Origin: Eucommia ulmoides
Taxonomy: Eukaryota > Streptophyta > Magnoliopsida > Garryales > Eucommiaceae
Reading direction: 5' to 3'
Assembly: GCA_016647705.1 (NCBI GenBank)
Contig: CM028340.1
Coordinates: 10,803,001 to 10,867,000 of the forward strand
DNA length: 64,000 nucleotides
Numbering within the stretch: the stretch's first letter is position 1; every line of letters starts with the position of its first letter. Of this stretch, positions 47,782 to 59,470 are shown in pieces. The notes beneath the pieces are model-generated. The model made no database searches. It had not been told where the DNA came from and saw only the letters and a program-made list of their open reading frames with translations. The position numbers and the translations under genes are program-made.

Positions 47782-47791
47782 GTATTTATAG
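47782..47791 (-). promoter_or_regulatory. TATA box of the Cys-rich peptide gene
   Basis: CTATAAATAC on the minus strand, about 65 bases before the ATG. This leaves a short leader of about 35-40 bases if transcription starts some 30 bases downstream. Confidence 0.7.
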
Positions 47792-47849
47792 GCCAAAGTC
47801 ATGCCCATTGCTCCATGATCCTTGGGTTTGATCAACGTAACACAAAGTT

Positions 47850-48184
47850 TAAAAAAAGGTTAAATACACTGTTGTACTAAAGTCCATGATATTTCACTAT
47901 TTTCTAATTAATTATCAGCTAATGTCATTTAGGCGAATTTTTTAACTAAGGCCCTATCTTTTTCCAATTACCTAATGTATCATAATTATATTTATAAATA
48001 TTGAAATTTAATTGAAAATATACTAAGACCAATTAAACAATTTCACGCAAAATATAAATAAATAAATAAATAAAAATAAAAAAGGAAAATCCATTATATT
48101 AGTTCATAATTTAACAAAATCTAACTTACCAAAACAAAGTGAAATAAAAAACCAAAAAACATGAACCACCAAAATAAAACGTTG
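47850..48184. other. No gene recognised upstream of the peptide gene
   Basis: AT-rich spacer between the peptide gene's promoter and a hAT transposase fragment. Confidence 0.45.
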
Positions 48185-48545
48185 ACTAAACATTACTCTC
48201 CGTGTATTTTTAGATGCAAAATTACAAATTAAACTTGTGTAATCAATCTTCTTGAATACTTCCTCTTCACTAGATAACAAGACTCTAATCCATTCAATCT
48301 TTCTTGCGACATTGTTGATGGAAGTAAGATTTAATCAACTTCAATTTTGAAAAATTATTTTCTGCCGAGGCAACCGGTAACCGTCAACAATATCCTATAT
48401 GCAATCCATACATTTGGATCATCCCTTACTCTCAAATAATTCAACACTTCAAGTGGCTTTTTTTTTTTCTTTTTCTTTTTCTTTCGGCAAAATATATATC
48501 TTCCAAGACTTTTAATTCTGAAAATAAATCACCCCATCAACATTA
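48185..48545 (-). pseudogene. hAT transposase C-terminal fragment
   Basis: The minus strand retains, across more than one frame, the dimerisation-region phrases of the plant zinc-finger (TTF/DUF4371-type) hAT transposases: ELKVLEDIYFAE, LNYLRVRDDPNVWIAYRILL, FSKLKLIKSY-like, RLNGLE and, at the end, DYTSLICNFASKNTRRV. In the family this region mediates dimerisation at the extreme C-terminus. No terminal repeats or N-terminal part are seen nearby. A run of Lys/Arg codons interrupts the normal text around 48,455-48,485. It is a clear pseudogene. Confidence 0.65.
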
Positions 48546-48549
48546 GAAC

Positions 48550-48800
48550 GTGTTAGGTGTTCTTGGGTCTCTCTCAACCCCAAAAACTAGCTGAGGTGAG
48601 ACTTATCTTCACACTTATATAACTTGATTACCAAACCCCTTTCACATCTAATATGAGATAAACCCAACCATCTCTCCCTCATAAATCGGGCCTTTGGTCA
48701 TCTAACTCTTGACTAATCTCTCCCTCTATGACTATTAGGTTAGAGTTGTTGTAATTTGAACTCTGATACCAGTGTAGGATGATAACCTCGCTTTGATACT
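48550..48800. mobile_element. TRIM-like LTR remnant with repeated primer-site-like motif
   Basis: TGTTAGGTGTTCTTGGGTCT and CTCAACCCCAAAAACTAGCT at 48,549-48,591 resemble a short plant LTR (TRIM type). Further on, CTCTGATACCA (48,762) is the reverse complement of the copia primer-binding site, and a variant TTTGATACTA follows at 48,793. A paralogous stretch at 53,915-54,095 has two more variants. Boundaries are not defined. Confidence 0.45.
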
Positions 48801-49110
48801 AGTGTAGGGCATTCATGTTTATGGAACCCTTCAAGGTAGACACAACAAATTTTCAAGCCTTCTCACTTGCAAAATTCAACTTTCTCATATCAAACAAAAT
48901 CCAAACTTTTCGTCAACTTCTTCATTCTTATTCATATTCATATGTTTCTCTTACCTAGTTTTCTCCATTATTACCATCTTTTATCAGATTATCCTCAACA
49001 AAATTCTCTACTTGTTGCTACAATAAAAAATACCATCAAGAGCTCCTACTTGAGATTTAATCAACTTTTCTGTTATTATTATTATGATGATGATTATATC
49101 AGGAAACATA

Positions 49111-50150
49111 GGTGGCGTTTGGTTAGTGTTCCCACTTTTCTCAACACAACTGGGATGAGTTGGGTTGACTTGGGTTAAGAATTCTGTTTCCTACTGGGAA
49201 CAGAATTGCGTTTGGTAACGGCAATTTTTTTTTTTTTGTGTTGGGAACAAAATCGTGTTTGGTAATGATATTATCCTAGAATTATTTCCTCATAAATGTT
49301 TTTTTTTTTTAATTTTTTTCTTCTATTTTTTCTTTGTCTTCATCATCTTCACTGTGAATGAACAACGAACCAGCACCTTCACTGTGAATGAACAACGAAC
49401 CAGCACAACGAACAACGATTGTGAATGAACAATGAACAAGCGATTACATGAATAACGAACAAGCGATTTCTCAAGAACCAAACCCTAAATCTATTTCAGT
49501 AACGAAATCGAAATAGATTTCGTGTTCGAACCCTAAATCGATCTCAAAAACCAAATCGAAATCAATGATGAAATAAAAAATGAAATCAATTTGGATTTCG
49601 AAATCAAAAATCAAAATGAAAATCAAACCACAATTGAAATCGAAAATCGATTTCTTTTCGAAATCGATATCGATTTTGCTTTTCGATTTTGAAATCGAAA
49701 AGCGAAATGGATTTCAATTTCGTGATGACGGCAAGACGAAGATGGCGAAGACAACAGCAAGACAAGATTGTGTGCTCAGGAACTTTGGCAACGACGATAG
49801 CCGGCTTGGAGCAGAGAGAAGACGTCGACGATGGCCGACTTGGATCGACGATGGCATGGTCGGCGATGGAGTTCAATCTGTTCAGATGAAGAAAGCAGAA
49901 GATGGTCGCTCGAACAGCTTCTCATTAAGAATTAAAAAAATACCAAGCGTGACCTTTAGTTTGGGATGAATTTTTTGGGCAAAAAAAAAAAAAAAAAAAA
50001 ATTGTTTCTCATTTCCTTAGTATTTTAAGAATCAATTCCTATTTTTTGGGTTGAGTTGGGTTGAGTTTTGTGTTTGCCAAATATGTTCCTAGAAATTAAT
50101 TCCAAAATTTTTGGATTGGGTTGGGTTAGAAACACTAACCAAACGGGGCC
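49111..50150. mobile_element. Non-autonomous PIF/Harbinger-like element with known empty site
   Basis: A 1,040-bp element. The terminal inverted repeat GGTGGCGTTTGGTTAGTGTT pairs with GGCCCCGTTTGGTTAGTGTT at the other end (17 of 20). The 3-bp target duplication is ATA (49,108-49,110 and 50,151-50,153). The paralogous locus at 54,396-54,405 reads AAACATACTTTCTTGG with no insert, which fixes both ends. Internal ORFs are built from CGAAAT-type repeats and carry no transposase. A 30-bp unit (CTTCACTGTGAATGAACAAC) is doubled at about 49,347-49,406. A 3-bp duplication suits PIF/Harbinger, though TWA is commoner. Confidence 0.75.
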
Positions 50151-50153
50151 ATA

Positions 50154-51448
50154 CTGTCTTGGTGGCATAATTAACAACCAAGGATACAATGAAAAAGGTG
50201 GAAAACTAAAATTAATTAAATAATATTATTTTTTCAACTTAATTGAAAGATATCCCTTTTAACATTTACCTAGATTTTATATTTTCAATCTTTACTCAAA
50301 TTAATCGCAATTCAATGAAGGTTTTAAATGCTATTAATGTAACTAATTTATGAACTTAGACAAGTTTAAAAGTGAATTAAAATTTCAAATTGATGTATTT
50401 TTTGCACTACGATTAATTTATTTAACTAAATTATTGGAAACACAATCAATTATTTAATATGATTAATATACTAAAATAAACAAAAATAAAAGACAGATAA
50501 AATAATACAATTTACTTAGATATTATAATTCACTAAACTAGATAATTTAAGTATTATGTTATTATATTATCCAAACTTAAAAAGTACTAGGAAAAAAAAC
50601 ATAACTCAAACTTGAAAAATGGAGTGATAAAAGTTGTAGGAGAAGATTGACTTTTTATTTTAACAAGAAAATGAAAGTGGGATTCGGGATTCGGGCTTTT
50701 CACAATAGCTATGGATTTATCTTAGGCTTAAAATTATTAATTAAGTTAATATTTTAAAATTTTGAATTGGGAGTTAGTAAAATTTAAATAAAGTATTGAA
50801 TCCACCCCCAAAAAAAAACGGTTTCCTGAGTGACTGTCTAATCAGCCTAAGTCCAAGACTGCTCCTGTGATTAACAAAATGATACGTAACAAAATCATAA
50901 ACAACTTTCAATTCATTGTTGTTTTCGAATATAAGCACAAATCAGAATTGCTATTACATTAGCTTCCAAATAATATCCATATATTAGTATGGACAACAAG
51001 ATTTCTAATATTTTTTTTTAATTCAACATTTTATTGAATTATTGTAAGCATGGTGTGAAGTAGCAGATTGCCACCCATGTAAGAACTGGCATTTTTTTCC
51101 GATTTGAAATGTCTCAGTTTACGAAATGGCTTTTGAATAAAGGATGCATCTTCTCTTGATTTGTGAAATTTAAGTGGTAAATATATGAAATTATCAATTC
51201 ACGATTATCTTTTCATAATTATTTTTTTTTTCAAAATCTAAAGACATATCTTAGATCTCTGTGATTATAGTTACGAAAACGACGTGCATATGTTAGTAAT
51301 AAATTCAAGATTTGATAGTTTGTAGAATTCAAGCTCATTGAATGTTGCAAAATGTGAATTAAAATTCAACAATATATGTCATTATTCAATCCAATTATAA
51401 ATATATATATATATAAAAGTAAAAATTGAATCCAAAAATAAATGATTG

Positions 51449-51488
<40 letters not shown>

Positions 51489-51517
51489 TAAAAATTGAAT
51501 CCAAAAATAAATGATTG

Positions 51518-51563
<46 letters not shown>

Positions 51564-51720
51564 TAAAAATTGAATCCAAAAATAAATGATTGATTTGAAT
51601 ACAAATAGAAACATATGGTTAAGTTAAATACATAATTAATTCCAATTATAATTAAAATTAAATATACAATTTGTCTTGAGAATATGGTATCTCAAATTTA
51701 AGAGGGGCAAATCATTCAAA
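50154..51720. repeat. Local duplicated module, copy 1
   Basis: Non-coding, AT-rich sequence paralogous to 54,410-55,495 and 57,395-58,560. Shared landmarks in order: ATTAATATACTAAA.TAAA, CTAAGTCCAAGACTGC, TAGTATTTACAACAAGATTT-like and GTTGAATTGTTGTAAGCATGG-like. The part before the Harbinger-like element (48,800-49,110) continues the same copy leftward. Confidence 0.7.
51395..51590. repeat. Composite minisatellite with (TA)n
   Basis: Three copies of a unit containing AAAAGTAAAAATTGAATCC and AAATAAATGATTGAT, separated by TA tracts of about 28-42 bases. The paralogous site at 58,375-58,415 has a single unit and no TA tract, so the amplification arose here. Confidence 0.9.
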
Positions 51721-51722
51721 TC

Positions 51723-53908
51723 TGATAAGTGTAAAAATAGTCATCCCCGAGCACCCAATAGAAGATTGGCACGTGTCTATAAATTTTCAATAGGACTCAT
51801 TCCTACTGATGACAAAGTATGAAGATTCTTCCGACCAAGGGCATGACTCGACCTAGACTGGCCACCCCAGGAGATCATCCTTGCTTACCTCCAGAAAGAA
51901 CTGCCATCAGGCTAGGGAAGCCTTTCTCCATCTCGGCCATGTTTTCTAGCTGGCACTCCCCATCTCGGAATTCAACTCTACAAGCTCCTCAGCATAAACA
52001 TCCCTTGCCCATCTCCAACCATCCGGGAAGGGAACTTCCTACACAATAGGCCACAGTGAAAATCCACCTGGCATCATAAATTGGGCCATCCGTCCACTTC
52101 CCTACACTCACCACCCATGGGCCCCACTAAGAAGACCATAAAGCCTAGGCCCACCGATTAACCTCTCCATGCGCCCATATAGAAGCCACGCGCCCTCACA
52201 GTTGTTACGCATTGAGCTTAGGACGTTAATCCCTACTTAGGTCGCTAATCCTCCAAACGCTAATCAGTCTGTCATCTATATAAGGAAAGGTGAACAAAGT
52301 TGTAAAAGGTGACAAATACTTGTTTTTTGAATACTCTTAAGCATTTTAATATTTTTCTCTAAGCTCTTACTTTCACGTCGGAGGGGACACATCGGGCCCA
52401 CCCTTGCAAGTCCTTTGTGCAAGTAACAGCTTGGAGCATACCTCAGGACGGACCGTTACTCTACCCGGACATCAAGATTTCTCAGATGCCCAACCAATCA
52501 GGACTCATCTCAAACCACTTCAACCTCACCCTATCACAAAAAAAGACCAAAACACCCCAACCAGACCATACCATTGGTGTTGAACAAGATTTGACGTCAA
52601 TAGTTTGGCGTCGTCTGTGGGAATTGCTTAAAAATCCTTCATCCAACCATCAACTCCCAACTCGGCTAAGACTTGATGAACACAAAGTCTAATCATACCA
52701 TACAACCAAGAGATCAGAACATTGCGGTAAATAGTAAAAAAATAGCAACCCGGCCAAAGAGATGTCAAGAGTCCCTAGGCCGCGTGTCAGGGCTTCAATC
52801 CCCATCACAGTTGAAGTAGAAAACATAACCCCCACGGTCTTAGCGGGCCTGTCAGCTCCGCCTTAGGCATCTTCGTTGGCAAAACTTTTGGAGCCGTGAA
52901 TGTTTCATGGATCGACAATCTAGAGCGCCGATTAGGCGAGTTTCAGCCCTGTTTCCAAGTCATTCACTCCCACTTGCTACCAACCCTGGCTCAGGGGGGA
53001 CTAGTTCTCCATAATGCAAGAGGAGATGAGCATCCCCAATAATTAGAAGATCGCATTATCCATTCGAATAGTCATGCACTGAGAGACCAACCTGGGTCCC
53101 GTAATCGACCCGTCAGGGAACGAGATTTAGTTCACCCAACTGCCTCGGATTCCTCATCATCGCCCTCACATGGTTGTCGGACAGAAGATTGCCATGAACC
53201 CCAGCCGGGAAGGGCGCATAGCAACGTCGCCCGTTCTGAGCATAGGGTCCACCGTGCTCAGGATGTAGACTCTCACTCCCCCTCCCCCCCAGCCAGAAGA
53301 CAGGGATCCAAGACGACCGTAAGCTAGTTTACAGCGCCGCCTAGGGGAGAAACATCATTGGAGCGTCACATTGCTGAGATGGAGGCAACATTCCAGCAGA
53401 TACGAGGCCCTAAGGGGCAACTGGGCTCCCCTCAGGGGTAATGTCCCTTTTCATTGATGAAATAGTAGATGAGGTAGTTCTTTACATGTTCCCCAGTCCA
53501 CCGATGGCACCATACGATGGAACTACTTATCCCATCGATCACCTCTCTATTTTCATTTCCTTCATTAATATGCATACGACCTCTGAGGTGGTGAAGTGCA
53601 AATCATTTCCTCTCACTCTGTGAAGTATGGCACGCACTTGGTTCAGGACCTGGCCCCAACCTCGATATCAACCTTTAGCCAGCTCGAGCATCTCTTCTAG
53701 GCTCGTTTCAGTTGTTCCCAGCGTAGGCCAATGACAGTGACCTACATCCTCGCTATCCAACAAGAGATTAGGCAAAATTTGGGCAACTATGTGGACAGAT
53801 TCTGGAGGAAAAGCCTCCACTACAAGGACCTCCCAGACACCGTAGCCCTAAACGCTTTCGTTGATGGGCTAAGGCATTAAAGATTGTCCTTTACACCAAG
53901 GCAACCAT
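51723..53908 (+). mobile_element. Truncated Tat-type element: LTR, primer site and gag
   Basis: LTR 51,723-52,602 (TGATAAGTG...GTCAATA; TATA CTATATAAGG near 52,276; GTCGGAGGGGACAC near 52,378). Primer-binding site TTTGGCGTCGTCTGTGGGAA (52,604-52,623) is typical of the Tat lineage. The leader and gag are homologous to the 10.5-17.1 kb element, with landmarks YDGTTYPIDHLSIF and AFVDGLRH. The 3' part is absent; the sequence changes at about 53,908 into a local duplicated module. Broken. The gag is co-linear with the nested Tat but without its insertions. Confidence 0.85.
53441..53880 (+). pseudogene. Tat gag remnant in the truncated element
   Basis: Its ORF starts MSLFIDEIVDEVVLYMF and runs to the CKSFPLTL landmark. 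Further capsid-region text (VDRFWRKSLHYKDLPD-like, ALNAFVDGLRH) follows to about 53,880. The match to the gag at 16.55-17.05 kb is close. Fossil. Confidence 0.8.
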
Positions 53909-53909
53909 T

Positions 53910-54994
53910 ATGGGAATAAACCTAACAATCTATCTCTCGCACATCGGGCCTTTGGTTGGCTAACTCTCGATCAGTCTCTTATTTTTTTACTATGAGGTCG
54001 GAGTTGTTGTAACTTAGACTCTAATACTAATTTAAGGTGGCCTTGGACTAGAGTTGTTGTAACCTAAGCTCAGATGCCAATGTAAGGTGCCAATGTAAGG
54101 TGGTCATATTTCAAGAATCCTTCGAGGTGGATACAACTAATCTTCAAGCCTTCATCACTTGCACAATTCAACCTTCTCAAATCAAACAAAATCCAAACTT
54201 TTCGTCAACTTCTTCATTCTTATTCACATCCATATGTTTCTCATTCTCCAAGTTTTCTCCATTATTACCATCTTTTATCAGATTATCCTCAACCAAATTC
54301 TCCACTTGTCTGCTACAATCGAAAATACTATCAAGAGTTCCTACTTGATATTGAATCAAAATTTCTATTCCTTTTCTCTCTTTTATTCATATCCCTAAAC
54401 ATACTTTCTTGGCCGCATAATTAACAAATGAAGATATAATGAAAAAGGAGGAAAACTAAAATTAATTAAATAACACTACGATTGATTTATTTAACTAAAT
54501 TCTGAAAATACAATCAATTATTTAATATGATTAATATACTAAAGTAAATAAAAATAAAAGACAAGTAAACTAATACAATCGACTTAGATATTATAATGCA
54601 CAAAACTAAATAATTTAAATTTTATATTATTATTCCTAACTTAAACAGTAATAGTAAAAAAAAAAAACATAACTCAAACTTGAAAAATAGAGCAAAAAGC
54701 ACCACAAGATGAGAGTTCCGATAAAAGTGTAGTGTGTAGAATAGAAGAGGTGTAATATTTTATTTTCTTTGAAGTGATGAAACTTGTAGGAAATGATTAA
54801 CTTTATATTTTAATAAAAAAAAAAAAAAAAAAAGTGGGATTTGGGATTCAGGTTTTTCACAATAGCTTTAGATTTATTTTGGGCTTAAAATTATTAATTA
54901 AGTTAAGGTTATGAATTTTTGAATTGGAACTTAGTAAAAATTAAATAAAATATTGACTTTAAATATTATAGAGTAAAAAAAGATTGGGGCCCTT

Positions 54995-55029
<35 letters not shown>

Positions 55030-56420
55030 AAAATGGGGTTGCTGGCGGCTATCTAACAAGCCTAAGTCCTGGACCACCCTTGTGATTGACCAATCTTTTA
55101 TTTCTTGAAATATGAATCACAAAAAGGACATGTTCAAATTCATTGTTGTTTTTTAACATGAGCACAAATTATAATCATTATTACATTAGCTTCCAAATAA
55201 TATCCATATGTTAGTATTTACAACAAGATTTTTAATATACATTTTTAAAATTAAACATTTTGTTGAATTGTTGTAGGCATGGTGCGAAATACGTCCATGT
55301 AAAAACTGTCAATTTATTTATTTATTTTCATTTCGTGAAGTTTCACTTTACAAAATAGGATGCTTAATAATCAATAAACGCGTTATCCCTTAATTTGTGA
55401 AATTTGTGTAACAAATATATGAAATCACCCTTATTAAATAAATTTCTTTAAAATCTAAGGACATACCTTAAACCGTCATAATTTTAGTTAAAAAAAATGA
55501 CCTATTACTATTTTATTTGTTTGCGGATTCAATTGAAATAAATAAATAAACACATTACCAAGCATGTGACGATACTCTTGAATGACCAACAAGAGTGCGA
55601 GAGGGAGAGGTGAATATATTACTATATCCATACAAATAATTAATAGGTGGTGGTGAAAAATTGAGACATGGACCAATAAGAGCGAGGAAAGTGGTGAGTT
55701 TCATATTTAAGCTATCATTTTTGTTCCTCAATGTATGTTTATATTCCTTCAATTATAAAATGGAATAGAAAAAAAATGAAGCAAATCCATTCTCTTCCAA
55801 AAGCCTATCCTAAAATTCGGGCAACTAAACATGTACAACTTTATTTTCTACTAATTTTGGACTCGCATATTTCGAGAGTTTAAAAAACATTATAAAAAAA
55901 TTCTCAATATTAAAACATGAAACACGTAGATATCATTTGGTTATTGTAACAATAATATCCAGAAATGGAAGAATAAATTTTTGTGAATAATGGCGGTATA
56001 TAAATACCAACTATAACTATACGATTACAAATTACATAAATAATCATAAAAGTGAAATAAATTTTTATAAATTAACTTTTATTAATATAATATAAAATAA
56101 CAAAACAAATAACTATGAATTAGGATTAATTTTATAAATTTTGTAAATCAATAAAATTTAATTTAATTAATTATATTGTATCTACTTTCTTTTTGGATGA
56201 AAATATTTTTTGAATCACAATTTTTTTTAAAATAATTTTTAAATGTCGAACTGACAAATTAATCATATATTTGTGAATTAATTAGAAATAAAAAAGTTAA
56301 CTCTAACTAAAAAGAGACGAAATTGAGTGGAACCATCCATTATTTGATATATAAAAAATAAATAAAAAATTATATATGTATGAACTCAAAAAAAAAAAAA
56401 AAACTTAAAAGAGGGATTCT
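53910..56420. repeat. Local duplicated module, copy 2
   Basis: Paralogous to 48,640-49,110 plus 50,151-51,275 and, at its right, to 58,870-59,260 and 60,061-60,946. It contains the empty site of the Harbinger-like element (54,400) and the poly(C) tract. No coding gene was identified. Confidence 0.7.
54996..55028. repeat. Poly(C) tract, 33 bases
   Basis: A pure C run flanked by GGGGCCCTTT and GAAAATGGGG. The two paralogous sites have five C each (about 50,806-50,811 and 57,729-57,735). Confidence 0.9.
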
Positions 56421-57195
56421 CATCTAATTAAAATATTCTCTACCCTTCTAGATATTAAAATTTTTATATTATCCTCAACTTTTTAAATCTTTTGGTGGAA
56501 AGAAAATATAAAATAATTTGGTGCGAATTTTTTTGGGTTTTCCTTGTAAGAAAGGGATTCTGGAAGTTGACTAAAATTGAATTATAGAAAGAAATACCTG
56601 GTCCTATGTTTGGCTTAAGTTGGAGGGCAACAAATTTTAAAAATAAGGCCGTATCTTTTCATCATAATGTCACCATGTTGAACAAATTTTATAATTCATT
56701 ACTTAATAGAATGGCATGTGGAAAGTTTCTTCCATCGATCAATGCAACAATATTTACTTTTAGAAGTGTTAGGGAATGTTTGGAATTAACTCAAAATAGC
56801 TTTATGTCATCAATTGAATATAAAATTGTTCTCAAATCTCGACAAAATGGATTCTCCCATGAAAAAACCTGTATTTTTACTGCAAACCAAATATGTCCTA
56901 AAAAATTTTTTTGGATAAAACATGATTAGTCCTTAAATTTTGGGAATAGTACGTATCTAGCAATTACGTTACATTTGGATAAAGAATTCGATTACTTCAT
57001 AAAACTTGTAAATAATAAAATTTCAAAATTCGGAATTTATAATCTGATAATTTATAAATTAGAAAAATTATTGGGTAATTCCAAATTAAGTATGAAATTA
57101 TCAATTGATCCCAACTATTTGAAAATTAACCAAATAATCTCAGTGTATTGATTTTTAGAACTGTCCAATCCAAAATTTTAAAAAAAAAATTACAT
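56421..57195. other. No gene recognised
   Basis: AT-rich. The 107-codon ORF at 56,606-56,929 has no family signal. A possible small MITE (TAGGGAATGTTTGG...CCAAATATGTCCTA, about 56,768-56,900) overlaps it, with weak inverted repeats. Confidence 0.35.
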
Positions 57196-57199
57196 GACA

Positions 57200-58560
57200 A
57201 AATTACCGATAATCAATAAACGCATCATCCCTTAATTTGTGCAATTTGAGTAACAAATATATAAAATCACCTTCATTAAATAAATATCTTTAAAATCTAA
57301 GGACATACCTTAGACCGTCATGATTTTAGTTAAAAAAAAATGACCTATTACTATTTTATTTGTTTGCGGATTCAATTGAAACAAAAATAAAAATATACTC
57401 AAGTAAACAAAAATAAAGGACTAATAAACTAAAACAATCCAGTTAGAAATTATAATTCACTAAATTAACAATTTATGTTACTATATTATCCTAACTTAAA
57501 CAGTAATGGTTAAAAAAAAAAACTCAAAACTTAAAAAATGAAGTGAAAAGCACGCTTTTAATCAAGGAAAGATGAAAGTTTGGGGGCTTTCCACGATAGC
57601 TTTAGCTTTATTTTGGGCTTAAAATTATTAATTAGGTTAAGGTTTTAAATTTTTTGAATTGCGACTTAGTAAAAATTAAATAAAATATAGAATTGCAATA
57701 TTATAAATTAAAGAAAGATTGGTGGCCCTTCCCCCGAAAAGGGGTTCCTGGACAACTGTCTAACTAGTCTAAGTTCAGGACTGCCCCTATAATTGACCAA
57801 TCCTTTATTTCTTAAAATATAAATAACAAAAATAAGATGTAACAAATTCATAACTAACTTTCAATTCATTATTCTTTTTGAATATAAGCACAAATCATAA
57901 TGGCTATTACATTACCTTCCAAATAATATCCATATGTTAGTATTTACAACAAGATTTCTAATATATATTTTTTTAATTCAACATTTTGTTGAATTGTTGT
58001 AAGCATGGTGCCAAATAGGAGATTGTTGCCCATGTTGGGACTCCCATTTTTTTTTTCTTCATTTTGAAAAGTCTCAAATGGCATTTGAATAAAGGATATC
58101 GATAATCAATACACATATCATCTCTTAATTTTTTATATTTAAGTAACAAATATATCAAATCACCAATTCATAATTATCTTTTCATTAAATAAATTTCTTT
58201 AAAATCAAAAAATATATCTTAAATATCCATGATTTTAGTTACAAAACATATATTGGTATTAAATGTAAAATTTGATAATTTTTGGAATTCAACGTCATTG
58301 AATGTTGCAAAATAGTGATGTGAATTAAAATTCAACAACAAACGTCACTATTCAATCCAATTATAGAATAATACAACAAGAAATTGAATCCAAAAAATAA
58401 ATGATTTATTCGAATAGAAATAGAAATATAATGCTACGTTAAATACATAATTAATTTAAATGTATTTAAATTGAAATAGATATACAGTTGGTCTTAGAAA
58501 TATGTTCTCTCGAATTTAAGATGGGCAAATTATGCAAATGCAAAAAGGAAATAAAACTCA
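57200..58560. repeat. Local duplicated modules, chimeric copy 3
   Basis: It begins with the tail of one module (57,200-57,385, matching 59,925-60,100) and jumps at about 57,393 into the start of another, which then follows 50,480-51,690 and 54,530-55,440. The junction shows that modules recombined or were duplicated unequally. Confidence 0.7.
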
Positions 58561-58569
58561 AAGAAAAGT

Positions 58570-58828
58570 TATTGGATGAATTAGGGGTTTGACACAAAAC
58601 AAACAACTAAATTGTCTTTCATTTCAAGACATAACTTGTATCCATATGCTTCATATTCGCCATGGATTTGCTCCCAAAAAGATAGCCACCCCTCACGTCA
58701 ATCCCATGAGCCTTTCTATTGGATTGAAGTAAAGCCTGACCCAGCTTGTTCTTCCTACCAACTTTGGAAAGTTCGATTTGAGGAGAAAAAAATTTGAAAA
58801 ATAAATTATTGGATAAATTAGGGGGTTT
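58570..58828 (+). repeat. Direct repeats around a 214-bp unique segment
   Basis: TTATTGGATGAATTAGGGG (58,570) recurs as TTATTGGATAAATTAGGGG (58,806). Between them lies a 61-codon ORF (58,612-58,797: CSQKDSHPSRQSHEPFYWIE) that is less AT-biased than its surroundings. I cannot assign it. Confidence 0.5.
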
Positions 58829-58849
58829 TACCCCCCTCAGTAATTAAAG

Positions 58850-59265
58850 GGTATTCTGAAATCGTAATTAGTTACTATTTTATTACTTTGGGGATTCAAT
58901 TGACAAAAATAAGAAATTAAAAAAATTAACACATTAACAAGCATGTGACGATACTCTTGAATGACCAACAAGGGAGCGGAAGAGGAAGAGGGAGAGGAAG
59001 AGGAAAACAAAAAAAAAACGAAGCGTTGAGCAGTGCAAATGGAGGAAGAGGTGTGCAGAAATGGACACCATTGATTGAAAATTAGAAATTTGACATCATT
59101 GTTTGAATATATTAATATATCCGTACAAATAATTAAGATATGGTGGTGAAAAATTGACACATGGACCAATAAGAGCTATGGTTTCTGTTCTTCAATGTAT
59201 GTTTATACTCCTTCAATTATAAAATGGAATATAAAATCATGAAACAAATATTTTATTTTATTTTT
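58850..59265. repeat. Local duplicated module fragment
   Basis: It matches 55,500-55,770 and 60,064-60,340 (ACAAGCATGTGACGATACTC) with an extra purine-rich block of about 90 bp at 58,985-59,110. Confidence 0.65.
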
Positions 59266-59269
59266 TGGT

Positions 59270-59400
59270 ATATTGTCCCCTTATTAACACAGGTAAAAGA
59301 CTAGTTCGTTCGAAGTGCGTAGTTAGCCCTTCAACCACTTTAACTCAAGTGTGTCTTGCCACTTGAGTTATATCTTAATTGTATGAAACAAATATATACT
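59270..59400 (-). mobile_element. Possible tRNA-derived SINE head
   Basis: The minus strand reads AACTCAAGTGGCAAGACAC and, about 45 bases on, CACTTCGAACGAAC, which look like diverged pol III A and B boxes. No 3' tail or target duplication was identified. Confidence 0.3.
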
Positions 59401-59470
59401 GTTCCAAAAATCTATTTTCAAATTCGGGCAGCTAAACATGAATAACTTTATTTTCAACTATTTTAACATC

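Noticed and set aside
49500-49520. TTCGAACC word suggestive of a tRNA or SINE B box
   Set aside because: No A box at a suitable distance and no clover-leaf; it is part of the CGAAAT repeat context.
49580-49969. 129-codon ORF inside the Harbinger-like element
   Set aside because: Its first half is Lys/Ile/Ser repeats from CGAAAT words and no transposase motif (DDE region) is present.
51382-51604. Two minus-strand ORFs rich in Tyr-Ile
   Set aside because: Direct translations of (TA)n tracts.
56606-56929. 107-codon plus-strand ORF
   Set aside because: No domain, no paralog and no splice or promoter context; it overlaps a possible MITE.
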